Source: JADKAV01 sp963818505 (GTDB taxonomy: Bacteria > Actinomycetota > Actinomycetes > S36-B12 > UBA10799). Taken from it: 64,000 bases of DNA. The stretch spans positions 744,001 to 808,000 of the forward strand of contig CAWFSJ010000001.1 of assembly GCA_963818505.1 (NCBI GenBank), written 5' to 3'. The notes beneath the pieces were generated by a model that did not search any database, had not been told where the DNA came from, and saw only the letters and a program-made list of their open reading frames with translations. Below are positions 1 through 8,889 of the stretch, piece by piece (within the stretch, counting starts at the first letter, position 1; every line of letters starts with the position of its first letter). Both the position numbers and the translations under genes were made by a program.

Positions 1-23
1 ACCTTGACTGAGAGGACCGTCTG

Positions 24-566
24 ATGATCGGTTTCACCCGTCCCGCCGCCGCAATTTGCGCAACGCTGCTGGGCCTTGGCGCCCTTACTGCTTGTTCGTC
101 GGACGACGCGACTACGGCCGAGTCGGCCTCGCCAACAGACGCATGCGCGCTGACAGTAAGCGACCCCTGGGTCAAGGCGACGGACACTGAGATGACCGGC
201 GCCTTCGGCATGATCGAGAACCCGACGGACGCTGACGTCACTATCACGGGTGCATCAAGCCCATCGGCGGGGAAGATGGAGATCCACGAGGTCGTCGACC
301 AGGACGGGGCGATGGTGATGCAGCCCAAGGAGGGTGGCTTGGTCGTGGCGGCCGGCGGGTCCGCGACACTCCAGCCGGGGGCCGACCACCTGATGCTCAT
401 GGCGCTGCCCGCCGAGATCAAGGCCGGCGACGAGGTTGAGATCACCGCAGCCTGCAGCACGGGTGGCAGCTTCACCTGGACCAGCGTGGCCAAGCCGTTC
501 GAAGGCGGGGCTGAGGCGTACGTTCCGGCCGAAGGCTCCATGGAGCCCAGCGCTTCGCCGAGCTGA
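24..566 (+). CDS. PCu(A)C-type periplasmic copper chaperone lipoprotein
   Basis: A 180-residue exported protein. The N-terminus is a lipoprotein signal peptide with an LTAC lipobox, so Cys24 would be the lipidated residue. The core carries the Met/His copper-binding pattern of the PCu(A)C (DUF461) family: Met85 and His88, Met97/Met99 and then His122-x-Met124-x-Met126. Members bind Cu(I) outside the membrane and hand it to the CuA site of cytochrome oxidase. The C-terminal tail is Pro/Ser rich and probably disordered. It lies 11 bases before a DyP-type peroxidase gene, a pairing that suggests a shared metal/haem envelope function. The ATG at 24 follows a weak GAGAGGA. Confidence 0.85.
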   Translation: MIGFTRPAAAICATLLGLGALTACSSDDATTAESASPTDACALTVSDPWVKATDTEMTGAFGMIENPTDADVTITGASSPSAGKMEIHEVVDQDGAMVMQPKEGGLVVAAGGSATLQPGADHLMLMALPAEIKAGDEVEITAACSTGGSFTWTSVAKPFEGGAEAYVPAEGSMEPSASPS

Positions 567-577
567 CAGGAGAGCCA

Positions 578-1807
578 GTGAGCAAAGCCTCCAAAGACTC
601 TGGGTTGACTCGGCGCGGGTTGCTGGGCGGCATCGCGCTGGGCGCCGGGGGTCTGGTCGTGGGCGGTGCTGCGGGTTACGCGGTGGCTGCGGACGACGTC
701 GCAGACCCATCTCCCACCACCCTCGGCTCCGCAACTGAGAACTGCTTCGGGCAACACCAGGCTGGCATAGATACCGCCCGCCAGTCAGTCGCGAGGCTCG
801 TCGCTCTCGATCTGCGCAAGGAGGTGGACCTCGAGGCACTGCGACGCCTGATGCGGCTGCTCACCGACGACATCGTCCGCCTGACCTCTGGACGCGCGGC
901 ATTGGCCGACCCAACCGCTGAGCTCGCCGCTGTCCCCGCCCGACTGACGGTGACGGTCGGCTTCGGACGAGGCCTGCTGAACGCCGCGGGGATGGCTGAG
1001 AAGGCACCAACGTGGCTGGCCGAGGGACTCCCCAAATTCTCGATCGACGAACTGCAGCCCGCGTGGTCGGGTGGGGATCTACTGCTGCAAGTGGCAGCAG
1101 AGGACCCGGTAACGGTTTCTCATGCAGTCCGGGTGTTGGTGACCGACGCCCGGCCATTCGCGACGGTGCGCTGGGTGCAATCGGGCTTCCACCGGCCAGC
1201 GAACACCGCCTCCGCCACGGCCACTGGACGCAATCTGATGGGCCAGATCGACGGCACGGTCAATCCCCAGGGCGGAAGTGACGACCTCGCCCGGGTCGTG
1301 TGGCTACCCCCCGACGGCCAACCGGAATGGCTGCGCGGTGGCACAGCGGTGGTCGTTCGTCGCATCGCGATCGATCTGAAGACGTGGGGCGGGATGGACC
1401 AGAACGCCAAGGAGGAGGCGATCGGCCGCACACTTGCCGACGGTGCGCCTTTGACGGGAGGCACCGAGTTCACCGCCCCTGACTTCGAGGCAGTCGACGC
1501 GAACGGTTTCGAGGTCATTCCGGCGACCTCGCACATGCGACTGGCCCACGCGCAGGCCAGCAACGACCGCATCCTGCGCCGGCCGTACAACTACGACGAT
1601 GGACTGGACAGCAACGGCGATCCCGAGACCGGTCTGCTGTTCGTGGCGTACATGGCCGATCCGCAGGAACAGTTCGTGCCCATTCAGAGACGCCTCGCCG
1701 AGGCTGACGTGCTCAACGTCTGGACGACGCCCATCGGGTCAGCGCTGTTCGCCGTTCCGCCGGGGTTCACCGAAGGCGAATACCTGGGCCAGAGCCTGCT
1801 GGCGTAA
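578..1807 (+). CDS. Tat-exported DyP-type haem peroxidase
   Basis: A 409-residue protein whose first 40 residues form a twin-arginine signal (TRRGLLGG at residues 11-18 followed by a Gly/Ala-rich hydrophobic stretch). The DyP peroxidase signature GQIDGT is at residues 222-227, with Asp225 the distal catalytic acid; SHMRLAH around residue 318 supplies the proximal haem His, followed by a conserved Arg segment (ILRRPYNY). This matches the EfeB-like exported branch. The GTG start at 578 is preceded by AGGAG and fits the Tat signal. It is probably co-transcribed with the copper chaperone upstream. The substrate cannot be read from the sequence; iron acquisition from haem or peroxide detoxification are both known roles in the family. 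Confidence 0.88.
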   Translation: MSKASKDSGLTRRGLLGGIALGAGGLVVGGAAGYAVAADDVADPSPTTLGSATENCFGQHQAGIDTARQSVARLVALDLRKEVDLEALRRLMRLLTDDIVRLTSGRAALADPTAELAAVPARLTVTVGFGRGLLNAAGMAEKAPTWLAEGLPKFSIDELQPAWSGGDLLLQVAAEDPVTVSHAVRVLVTDARPFATVRWVQSGFHRPANTASATATGRNLMGQIDGTVNPQGGSDDLARVVWLPPDGQPEWLRGGTAVVVRRIAIDLKTWGGMDQNAKEEAIGRTLADGAPLTGGTEFTAPDFEAVDANGFEVIPATSHMRLAHAQASNDRILRRPYNYDDGLDSNGDPETGLLFVAYMADPQEQFVPIQRRLAEADVLNVWTTPIGSALFAVPPGFTEGEYLGQSLLA

Positions 1808-1856
1808 GGCCCCCCGAGTTGTCGCGTTGTCACCGGTCACAATCCGCAATTGATGC

Positions 1857-1893
1857 GTTGTTGCTGTTTTCAGCGAACGGAACCAGCAACAAC
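1857..1893. repeat. Palindrome of the GTTGTTGC type
   Basis: GTTGTTGCTG at 1857-1866 pairs with CAGCAACAAC at 1884-1893 around a 17-base loop. It lies just after the DyP peroxidase gene, facing a convergent gene. A related palindrome occurs after aceE (8761-8840). It could act as a terminator-like hairpin, although no T-run follows. Confidence 0.6.
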
Positions 1894-1953
1894 ACAACAC
1901 CTCAGGGCTACGGGCCTTAACAACGCAACACCCGAATCGAGCCGGACAAAGGT

Positions 1954-1992
1954 CGAGGGGCTCCTCTCAGTATGGGTGAGAGGAGCCCCTCG
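1954..1992. terminator. Perfect 16-bp hairpin
   Basis: CGAGGGGCTCCTCTCA at 1954-1969 is exactly complementary to 1977-1992, with a 7-base loop. It separates convergent transcription units and is a likely bidirectional transcription block, though neither side has a long T-run. Confidence 0.6.
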
Positions 1993-2194
1993 GCACGTTC
2001 ACATCAAGTCCGGCGGTGAGTAGTGAGTGTCCGCAGTATGCGATCTTTTGTCGCCATCCGCCTTTGTCGCGGGATCGTGGACCCTCAGTGGATCATCCGG
2101 CCTTAGTCGTTGGATTTCTCCTATTTTGGCGAGCTTGTTGCTCTTTCCTCGTTAGGACTGCGGCCTAGGACTTTTCCGGTTTGCCTTCCTTTCT

Positions 2195-2270
2195 GCTGAA
2201 CGTGTAAGTCCGTTGTAGACCTGCCCGGGAAAGGCTCGCAACCGCTCCCGGGGACAATCATCCGTTCAGC
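2195..2270. other. Nested stem structure, possible structured RNA
   Basis: GCTGAACG (2195-2202) pairs with CGTTCAGC (2263-2270) and encloses a second stem, CCCGGGA (2224-2230) with TCCCGGG (2246-2252). Two nested perfect stems in a gene-free stretch suggest an RNA fold, but no known family is recognised and the strand is undetermined. Confidence 0.35.
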
Positions 2271-2416
2271 CAATCTCGGCAGGCTGATCGTCTGGGACAA
2301 ATGTGACAGGGCGTTCATCGAGAGCGACGTCAATGAGCCGAACCGCCACGGATGTCGCGAAGTCACCGGGACACCTGGGGCGGGCGAACCGCCGGCGCCG
2401 GCCAACCCCAAACGGC

Positions 2417-3256
2417 TCAGACCGCAAGTCCCACCGAAGTCACCGCCACGACTGTGGCGTCGTCGAGCTGCTCGTAGCGGACCCGCACCTCGCCGAGTTC
2501 TCGCAGGGCCGTGACATGCGTGCCACCGCATGCGATCCGGAATGTGCCCTCGGGCACATGGCAGCACCAGTAACGCATGTCGGTGAGCGTGTCACCGGTG
2601 GTCTCGATCTCCACATTCGCATCAGCCTCGGTCCACTCAGCCACCTTCGCCGTGACCCGCTCGGCCACGGCGTCGAGGTCAGCCACGAACGCGGCCGAGT
2701 CGAAGCCCTTCTTGCGCAAGGACTTGCCCAGGCGGTAGGTGTCGCGCGCCTCATCGGGGGTCATCCGAGACTCGGTCAGGGCGATCTTGTCAAAGTCGGG
2801 GTTGCCGATGCCGTCGGTGACGACCTCCTTGCGCCAAAGATCTGCGACCACGGCATTGAGCGCCAGTGCGGACACGTGGCAGCCGGTGTGCGCCCGGCTC
2901 AAGGCGGCGCGTCTCTGCGGATCCACCCGCAGATCCACGACCGAACCCACCTCGGGTGCGACATCGACCACGTGCACGACCACCCAGTCGTAGGCCGGGT
3001 CACCGCGACGCGCCTCGATGTCGGAATCCACCCGCATCCCGCCATCAGCGTCGATCGCTCCCACCAGGCAAGCCGCGACCGGCGAACCGTTCAAGGTCCC
3101 TTCATCGCTGGGCTGGTCGGGCCAGGAGGGGTCCACGGGGTGGAAGGGTGTGCGGTCGGTGACCACCGCCCACTGATCACCGCGCGCCTCGACCCGCACC
3201 ACCGTGCCCGTGCCGGCCATGGCCCCGGCCGGGAAGTCGACGACAGTTGGGCTCAC
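2417..3256 (-). CDS. AlaX-type alanyl-tRNA editing protein
   Basis: About 279 residues, related to the editing domain of alanyl-tRNA synthetase. The metal-binding set is visible: HTGCH in the middle of the protein and CGGTH near the C-terminus, the HxxxH...CxxxH arrangement that holds the catalytic zinc. Freestanding AlaX proteins hydrolyse Ser-tRNA(Ala) or Gly-tRNA(Ala), preventing mistranslation. The GTG start at 3256 overlaps the stop of the upstream zinc-ribbon gene (GTGA) and begins VSPTVVDF, consistent with the N-terminal beta barrel; an upstream in-frame start would add residues that overlap the previous gene. It is the last gene of a three-gene operon. Confidence 0.85.
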   Translation of the reverse strand: MSPTVVDFPAGAMAGTGTVVRVEARGDQWAVVTDRTPFHPVDPSWPDQPSDEGTLNGSPVAACLVGAIDADGGMRVDSDIEARRGDPAYDWVVVHVVDVAPEVGSVVDLRVDPQRRAALSRAHTGCHVSALALNAVVADLWRKEVVTDGIGNPDFDKIALTESRMTPDEARDTYRLGKSLRKKGFDSAAFVADLDAVAERVTAKVAEWTEADANVEIETTGDTLTDMRYWCCHVPEGTFRIACGGTHVTALRELGEVRVRYEQLDDATVVAVTSVGLAV

Positions 3257-3990
3257 AACCCCGACTCCTGCGTGCGCACCATGATCGCGCCGCACTCGTC
3301 GCACCGCACCACGTCGTCCGGCTCAGCACCGCGCACACGGTCCAGATCCGCGGAGCTGAGCACCAACTGGCAGGCCCCACAGCGCCCGTGACGCAACAGG
3401 CTGGCGCCCTGACCGGAGCGCTCGCGAACCCGGTCGTACAAGGTCACAAGGTCGACGGGCAACGTGGACACCACCTGCGCCCGGCGCTGCTCAAGGGCTG
3501 CGGTCTCCGAGGCGATCTCGTCCTCGCGACGGTCCCAGGCCGAGACCAGTTCGTCTGCCTGCGCCCTTGCCTGCTGCAGAAGACCGTCAGCCTCGCGCAA
3601 CCCGGCGGTGGTGGTCTCCAGGCGTTCCATGATCTCCAGCTCGACGTCCTCGAGTTCGGCCTGCCGACGGGCGAGACTCTGCAACTCGTGCTGGATGTCG
3701 GTGAGTTGCTTGGGCGTCGCCGCACCTGAGTCCATCGTCTGCTGGTCGCGCGTGACGCGTGCCCGAACGGTGTCGACGTCGGCTTCGGCCCGGGAAATCT
3801 CGCGCTCGAGGTCCTTGACCCGGGTTCGCGTCTCGACGAGCGCCTCCTCGGCGGTCACCAACTTGGCCCGCGCCTCAGTGGCCTGCACCTTCAACTGCGA
3901 GGTTCGTAGTTCCTTGGCCAGTTGGGCCAACTTCTGGTCGATCACGGGTAGCTCGAGCAGGTCTTCCTGCACCTCTGGGTCAGCCTTCAT
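3253..3990 (-). CDS. C4-type zinc-ribbon coiled-coil protein
   Basis: About 245 residues. Residues from roughly 10 to 175 form a long antiparallel coiled coil rich in Glu, Arg, Gln and Leu. The C-terminus is a zinc ribbon with two paired cysteine motifs, CGAC and CDEC, about 32 residues apart. This is the architecture of the PF02591 family, conserved next to Nif3-family genes in actinobacteria (the Rv2229c/Rv2230c arrangement in M. tuberculosis). The biochemical role in this phylum is not established; family members elsewhere have been linked to secretion or nucleic-acid binding. The ATG at 3990 has GGAGGA upstream and overlaps the Nif3 stop (ATGA). Confidence 0.85.
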   Translation of the reverse strand: MKADPEVQEDLLELPVIDQKLAQLAKELRTSQLKVQATEARAKLVTAEEALVETRTRVKDLEREISRAEADVDTVRARVTRDQQTMDSGAATPKQLTDIQHELQSLARRQAELEDVELEIMERLETTTAGLREADGLLQQARAQADELVSAWDRREDEIASETAALEQRRAQVVSTLPVDLVTLYDRVRERSGQGASLLRHGRCGACQLVLSSADLDRVRGAEPDDVVRCDECGAIMVRTQESGL

Positions 3991-5090
3991 CCAAGTCCTC
4001 CAACATGTCCTGTCCATGGGTCGGTGACGAGGTCACTGACTGTTGCGCGTAATCCGAGCCCCTCGAGTCGGGCAGCGGTCTGTGCGCACCACGGCCACTC
4101 GCTCGCCCAGTGCGCGACGTCGATGACCGCACAACCGCCCTCTGCCAGGTGTTCGTCCACCGTGTGGTGTTTGAGATCCGCGGTCACCAACACGTCGGCG
4201 ACCCGCGATGCGGCAGCCAACTCGGATCCACCCGAGCCGCCGACCACCGCCACCCTGCTGATCATCCTGTCCGAATCCCCCGACCACCGCACCCCGGCCG
4301 CCGTCGCCGGCAGGGCGCCCGCCACCCTCGCAGCGAACGCGCTCAGGCTCTGCTGGTCAATCGCGCCCACCCGGCCGAGGCCCACCTCCGGTTCGACACG
4401 CTGCACCGCGGTGAAGTCGTATGCAGGTTCCTCGTAGGGGTGCACGGCCAGCAGGGCACGGGCCACCGCGTGCAGGCGTGCGGGCGGCAGGACCATCTCG
4501 ACGCGCTCCTCAGACACCTGCTCAACGACCCCCGCGGTGCCGACATGGGGGTCTGCACCGACCAGGGGCCGGAAGGTCCCCTCACCCGTCGTCGCGTAGG
4601 CGCAGCGGTCGTAGTGGCCGATCGCCCCCGCCCCGGCCTCGGCTAGGGCGTCCACAAGGGCTTCGCGGCTCGCGCCGGGCACGTAGACGGTGAGCCGCAA
4701 CAACTCCGACGTGCGCTGCTCCAACGGTGTCACCTCGCGCAGTCCCAAAGCGGCGGCGAGCGCATCGTTGACCCCGGGTGTGGCCCGGTCGGCGTTGGTG
4801 TGGGCGTTGAACAGCGCGACCCCGGCCTTGATCAGCTTCTGGGCGCGGCTCCCCTTCGGACCACGCAGAGCAGTCACTGGTGCTAACCACAGAGGGTGAT
4901 GGGTGACCAGAAGGTCCACGCCCGCCGCAAGCGCCTGCTCGGCGACAGCGTCGGTGGGGTCGACTGCCACTAGGACCGACTCGATCTTCGCGCCCTCGTC
5001 CCCGAAAGCCAGCCCGACGCTGTCCCAGCGCTCAGCAAGACTCGGTGGGAACCATTCGTCCAAGGACGTCACCACATCAGCCAGCCGCAC
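3987..5090 (-). CDS. Nif3-like dinuclear metal centre protein (DUF34)
   Basis: 367 residues. The family's metal ligands are visible: THHPLW near residue 65 and, near the C-terminus, DLKHH and DVAHW segments. The middle holds the inserted PII/CutA-like domain (residues about 130-230) with the HPYEEPAYDF motif, as in long bacterial members. GTP cyclohydrolase-like chemistry has been proposed for the family but its role is unsettled. The GTG start lies one base beyond the 3' end of the tRNA-Val gene on the same strand, so there is no room for a separate promoter or ribosome binding site after the tRNA. It heads the nif3-zinc ribbon-alaX operon. Confidence 0.87.
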   Translation of the reverse strand: MRLADVVTSLDEWFPPSLAERWDSVGLAFGDEGAKIESVLVAVDPTDAVAEQALAAGVDLLVTHHPLWLAPVTALRGPKGSRAQKLIKAGVALFNAHTNADRATPGVNDALAAALGLREVTPLEQRTSELLRLTVYVPGASREALVDALAEAGAGAIGHYDRCAYATTGEGTFRPLVGADPHVGTAGVVEQVSEERVEMVLPPARLHAVARALLAVHPYEEPAYDFTAVQRVEPEVGLGRVGAIDQQSLSAFAARVAGALPATAAGVRWSGDSDRMISRVAVVGGSGGSELAAASRVADVLVTADLKHHTVDEHLAEGGCAVIDVAHWASEWPWCAQTAARLEGLGLRATVSDLVTDPWTGHVGGLG

Positions 5091-5091
5091 G

Positions 5092-5164
5092 TGGGCCCGG
5101 CCGGACTCGAACCGACGACCTTCCCGGTGTAAGCGGGGCGCGCTACCAGCTGCGCTACGGGCCC
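5092..5164 (-). tRNA. tRNA-Val (anticodon TAC)
   Basis: Read on the minus strand the acceptor GGGCCCG (5164-5158) pairs with CGGGCCC near 5093-5099, with a GCGC D stem, a CCCCG/CGGGA anticodon stem with one mismatch around loop CTTACAC, and a T arm with GTTCGAGTC. Discriminator A is at 5092 and CCA is not encoded. The next base but one is the start of the Nif3 gene. Confidence 0.93.
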
Positions 5165-5364
5165 AGTACAGAGTAACGACAGCAGCAGGAAGGTGGTGCG
5201 TCCGGCATCCGGGCCTGATCCCAGCGCACCACCCTGTTCATATCCTCACCCCGGTCGGGCACACCCGCATTCGCAGACTGAGGGACCATTTCGGCTAATC
5301 GACTTGCAACTCGTCTCGCAGTTGTGTGGACTAAGCGTGTGTTCGGTGCCCCCGGAAAACGTTC

Positions 5365-5775
5365 ATGAGTACCCAATCCGCTGAGCAGTTGCCCCTCGGC
5401 CTGGCCCCCGGCCAAGTCGTCATGGAGATCGGCTTTGACGACGACTGCGACGAGACTGTGCGCGGCGCGGTGGAAACAGCGATCGGCCAGGACCTGCTGG
5501 ACGAGGACAGCGACGAGATCGTCGAGGCTGTCCTGCTCTGGTGGCGCGACGACGACGGCGACCTCGTGGACGTGCTCATGGACGCACTGGGTCCCCTTGC
5601 CGACAACGGGTTCATCTGGTTGCTCACCCCCAAACCCGGCCGGGACGGACACCTGGATCCCGCCGACATCAGCGAGGCCGCACCCACCGCGGGCCTGCAA
5701 CCGACCCGCACCATCAGTGCCAGCCCCAATTGGCAGGGCACAAAGCTGGTCACCCCGAAGGGGGCGCGGCGGTAG
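5365..5775 (+). CDS. DUF3052 family protein
   Basis: 136 residues, acidic, with the DUF3052 features [19 protein letters not shown] near the N-terminus and [16 protein letters not shown] in the second half, ending with a basic tail (PKGARR). The family is confined to actinobacteria and commonly neighbours aceE, as here. Function is unknown. The fold resembles small Rossmann-like domains, but no catalytic residue is obvious. The ATG at 5365 was chosen because it is the first start and the conserved region begins immediately. A dispersed palindrome follows the gene. Confidence 0.85.
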   Translation: MSTQSAEQLPLGLAPGQVVMEIGFDDDCDETVRGAVETAIGQDLLDEDSDEIVEAVLLWWRDDDGDLVDVLMDALGPLADNGFIWLLTPKPGRDGHLDPADISEAAPTAGLQPTRTISASPNWQGTKLVTPKGARR

Positions 5776-5828
5776 GTCTGGTGGCGGTGAGGATGACGCG
5801 CCGCTCGAACCGAACCCCCGCACAGGAC

Positions 5829-5871
5829 CTTTGCGGTTTCCAGGCAACCCAATCGCCTGATTTCCACAAAG
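5829..5871. repeat. Dispersed palindrome, copy 1 (minus orientation)
   Basis: CTTTGxGG at 5829-5836 pairs with CCxCAAAG at 5864-5871, with an inner GGC/GCC pair. Its reverse complement contains GTGGAAATCAGGC, which is repeated exactly at 22772-22784 and in related form at 51952-51990. It lies between DUF3052 and aceE and probably ends DUF3052 transcription. Confidence 0.65.
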
Positions 5872-6047
5872 CCCGGCGTCCCCCGCGGCGGGCGGGCGGC
5901 CCCGGCCCACGCGCCGCTCGAACCGCACCCCCGGACAACCCTCGCGATTTCACCCGGCACAACCACCCGCGCACCACGCGAACGCAGCACTGTCCTCAAG
6001 CGCCGGGCGCGACTACTGTCGAATGGACAGCGAAAGGCGGTGGCAAG

Positions 6048-8756
6048 TTGAAGCCTGGTGGCATCCCGAGGCAGTACGTCGACTCCGACCCCGAGGAGAG
6101 CCGGGAGTGGATCGAGTCGCTCGACGCAACGATCGACGCGGCGGGTCCGACCCGAGCGCGCTATCTGGTGCGCGAACTCATGCGTCGGGCCGCCGAGCGC
6201 AGTATCGGCATCGCCGACCTGCGCCAGACCGACTACATCAACACGATCCCGCCCGAAGAGGAGCCGGAGTTCCCCGGCGACGAGGAGATCGAGCACCGCA
6301 TCCGCGCCTACTGCCGGTGGAACGCGGCAATCATGGTTCACCGGGCGCAGCGCCCAGGCATTTCGGTGGGCGGTCACATCAGCTCTTATGCCTCCTCGGC
6401 GTCGCTGTACGAGGTGGGCTTCAACCACTTCTTCAACGGCCCCGATGCCAGCGGGGGAGATCAGATCTACTACCAGGGCCACGCTTGCCCTGGTATCTAC
6501 GCACGCGCGTTCCTGGAAGGCAGGCTCACTGAAGACCGCATGGACGGGTTCCGGCAGGAGCTCAGCCACGGCGGCTTTGGCCACGGCCTGCCCAGCTACC
6601 CGCATCCGCGATTGATGAGCGACTTCTGGCAGTTCCCGACGGTGTCGATGGGACTCGGACCGGAGGCTGCGATCTACCAGGCCAGGTTCAACCGGTACCT
6701 GCACCACCGGGGGATCAAGGACACCTCCGCCCAGCACGTATGGGCCTTCCTCGGCGACGGCGAGACCGACGAGCCCGAAGCCCTCGGCCACCTCGACGAG
6801 GCAGCGCGCGAGGGTTTGGACAACTTGACCTTCGTGGTCAACTGCAACCTGCAACGCCTCGACGGTCCCGTCAGAGGCAACGGGAAGATCATCCAGGAGC
6901 TCGAGTCCACGTTCCGTGGAGCCGGCTGGAACGTGATCAAGGTCGTTTGGGGACGCGAGTGGGATCCGCTGCTGGCCGCCGACGACGAAGGCGCGCTGGT
7001 CACCTTGATGAACGAGACGGTGGACGGCGACTACCAGACCTTCAAGGGGGAGTCCGGGGCCTTCGTGCGTGAGCACTTCTTCGGCAAGGACCCCCGCCTG
7101 ACCTCCATGGTGGCCGGCTACTCCGACGACCAGATCTGGAAACTCAAGCGCGGTGGCCACGACTACCTGAAGCTGTACGCCGCCTACAAAGCCGCGATCG
7201 AGCACAAGGGCCAGCCCACCGTGATCCTGGCCAAGACCGTGAAGGGCTGGACGCTGGGCTCACACTTCGAGTCGCGCAACTCCACCCACCAGATGAAGAA
7301 GTTGACCCTCGATGATCTGCTGGCCTTCCGCGACCGACTGAAGATCCCCTTCACCGACGAGCAGATAGACGCCAAACTCCCGCCCTACTACCATCCCGGC
7401 CCCGAGCACCCCCACATCAAGTACATGCTGGACCGGCGTCGCGAGCTCGGCGGTTTCATGCCCTCGCGTCAGCAGAAGTCCCGCCCGCTGGCGCTGCCCG
7501 GCGACAAACCCTACGACGTGGTCAAGCGCGGCTCCGGCACGCAGGAAGTGGCCACGACGATGGCCTTCGTGCGCCTGTTCAAGGAGTTGTTGAAGGACCC
7601 CGAGATCGGCAAGCGGTTCGTGCCGATCATCCCCGACGAGGCGCGCACCTTCGGCATGGACGCGATGTTCCCGGTGCAGAAGATCTACAACCCCGCCGGA
7701 CAGACCTACCAAGCCGTGGACCGCGATCTGTTCTTGTCGTACAAGGAATCCCAGCAGGGCCAGATCCTGCACGAGGGCATCAATGAGGCCGGATCAGCGG
7801 CGTCCTTCCAAGCTGCGGGATCGGCGTACTCGACCCACGACGAGCCGATGATCCCGGTGTACATCTTCTATTCGATGTTCGGATTCCAGCGCACCGCCGA
7901 CCAGTTCTGGGCCTGCATGGACCAGAAGGTGCGGGGGTTCCTGCTCGGCGCGACGGCGGGCCGTACGACCCTCAACGGCGAGGGCCTGCAACACGAGGAT
8001 GGCCAATCACATCTGCTCGCCTCGACCAACCCGGCCGTGGTTGCCTACGACCCCGCGTTCGCGTTCGAGATCGGACACATCGTCAAGGACGGACTGCGCC
8101 GCATGTATGGCGAGGACTCCGAGGACGTCTTCTACTACTTGACCGTCTACAACGAACCCGTTGTGCAGCCGGCCGAACCCGAAGACGTCGATGTCGACGG
8201 CATCCTGCGAGGGATGCACCTGTGGTCACGCGGTCAGGGCGACGGCCCACGGGTGCAGCTGCTCGCCTCGGGCGTGGCCGTGCCCTGGGCGATGAAGGCT
8301 CAGGAGATGCTGCGCGAACATTGGGCAGTCACCGCCGATGTCTGGTCGGTGACCTCGTGGACGCAGATGCGCCGCGACGCGATGGATGCGCAGCGACACG
8401 CGTTGCTCAACCCCGGCGAGCCCGCCCGCACGCCGTTCGTCACGCAGGTTCTGTCCCAGACGCAGGGTCCAGTGGTCGCTGTGAGCGACTACATGCGCGC
8501 CGTGCAGGACCAGATCCGCCCATTCGTCCCCAACGACTTCATCTCGTTGGGCACTGACGGTTGGGGCATGTCGGACACCCGAGGCGCACTGCGGCGGCAC
8601 TTCCTGGTCGATGCCGAGTCCATCACGACCCAGGCTCTTGCGATGCTGGCCAGGCAGGGCAAGGTCGACCCTGATGCGGTCGCCACAGCGGTGACCCGTT
8701 ACCGACTTGACGACCCGGGTGCTGCAGATGCGGGGAACACCGAGGGCAGCGGCTGA
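6048..8756 (+). CDS. aceE: Pyruvate dehydrogenase E1 component, homodimeric type
   Basis: 902 residues, the usual length for single-chain E1 enzymes. E1 decarboxylates pyruvate with thiamine diphosphate and acetylates the E2 lipoyl group. The ThDP/Mg motif starts [12 protein letters not shown] around residue 240 and ends in NCN about 32 residues later. The conserved N-terminal DYINTI and the histidine-bearing SYPHPRLM segment of the family are present. The TTG start at 6048 follows AAAGGCGG and begins [10 protein letters not shown]; the open frame continues upstream but codes for Pro/Arg-rich sequence without family similarity. DUF3052 upstream and this enzyme form a conserved actinobacterial pair. 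E2 and E3 are not in the window. Confidence 0.95.
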   Translation: MKPGGIPRQYVDSDPEESREWIESLDATIDAAGPTRARYLVRELMRRAAERSIGIADLRQTDYINTIPPEEEPEFPGDEEIEHRIRAYCRWNAAIMVHRAQRPGISVGGHISSYASSASLYEVGFNHFFNGPDASGGDQIYYQGHACPGIYARAFLEGRLTEDRMDGFRQELSHGGFGHGLPSYPHPRLMSDFWQFPTVSMGLGPEAAIYQARFNRYLHHRGIKDTSAQHVWAFLGDGETDEPEALGHLDEAAREGLDNLTFVVNCNLQRLDGPVRGNGKIIQELESTFRGAGWNVIKVVWGREWDPLLAADDEGALVTLMNETVDGDYQTFKGESGAFVREHFFGKDPRLTSMVAGYSDDQIWKLKRGGHDYLKLYAAYKAAIEHKGQPTVILAKTVKGWTLGSHFESRNSTHQMKKLTLDDLLAFRDRLKIPFTDEQIDAKLPPYYHPGPEHPHIKYMLDRRRELGGFMPSRQQKSRPLALPGDKPYDVVKRGSGTQEVATTMAFVRLFKELLKDPEIGKRFVPIIPDEARTFGMDAMFPVQKIYNPAGQTYQAVDRDLFLSYKESQQGQILHEGINEAGSAASFQAAGSAYSTHDEPMIPVYIFYSMFGFQRTADQFWACMDQKVRGFLLGATAGRTTLNGEGLQHEDGQSHLLASTNPAVVAYDPAFAFEIGHIVKDGLRRMYGEDSEDVFYYLTVYNEPVVQPAEPEDVDVDGILRGMHLWSRGQGDGPRVQLLASGVAVPWAMKAQEMLREHWAVTADVWSVTSWTQMRRDAMDAQRHALLNPGEPARTPFVTQVLSQTQGPVVAVSDYMRAVQDQIRPFVPNDFISLGTDGWGMSDTRGALRRHFLVDAESITTQALAMLARQGKVDPDAVATAVTRYRLDDPGAADAGNTEGSG

Positions 8757-8760
8757 TCAG

Positions 8761-8840
8761 TTGTGGCGTTGTTGCGCTGACATCTGATCGTTTGTCGCGA
8801 AAGTGCGGTCTTGCGGGGCGCCGATCCAGCAACAACACAA
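8761..8840. repeat. Palindrome of the GTTGTTGC type, convergent intergenic
   Basis: GTTGTTGC (8769-8776) pairs with GCAACAAC (8829-8836), extended by TTGT (8761-8764) with ACAA (8837-8840). It occupies the space between the aceE stop and the convergent CoA-transferase gene, mirroring the element at 1857-1893, and is likely a two-way terminator. Confidence 0.6.
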
Positions 8841-8889
8841 CAGCGCGGCAAGTCACTACGTAACGTCGCAACAATGCGCGGGCGAAGCC

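Larger units (their letters stand above)
1808..2416. other. 609-base gene-free stretch between convergent genes
   Basis: No reading frame here has the GC-rich third positions of the neighbours, and base composition is visibly more AT-rich from about 2030 to 2210. It holds three folded elements listed separately (1857-1893, 1954-1992, 2195-2270). I looked for RNase P RNA because rnpB sits near Nif3 and zinc-ribbon genes in mycobacteria, but the core GAGGAA(A/C)GTCC segment is absent on both strands. A non-coding RNA or degenerate gene remains possible. Confidence 0.5.

Noticed and set aside
1808..2416. RNase P RNA gene
   Set aside because: Suggested by neighbouring genes, but the conserved P4-forming segments are missing on both strands.
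2303..3391. 362-codon plus-strand open frame opposite alaX
   Set aside because: Antisense shadow; the minus strand has the AlaX metal motifs and coupled overlaps.
5541..6047. N-terminal extension of aceE to an upstream start
   Set aside because: The added residues are Pro/Arg-rich, overlap DUF3052 and cross a palindrome; TTG at 6048 has a good ribosome site and starts the conserved region.
5331..7205. 624-codon open frame antisense to aceE and DUF3052
   Set aside because: It is complementary to the strongly supported aceE frame, shows no family motifs, and has the codon pattern of a GC-rich shadow frame.
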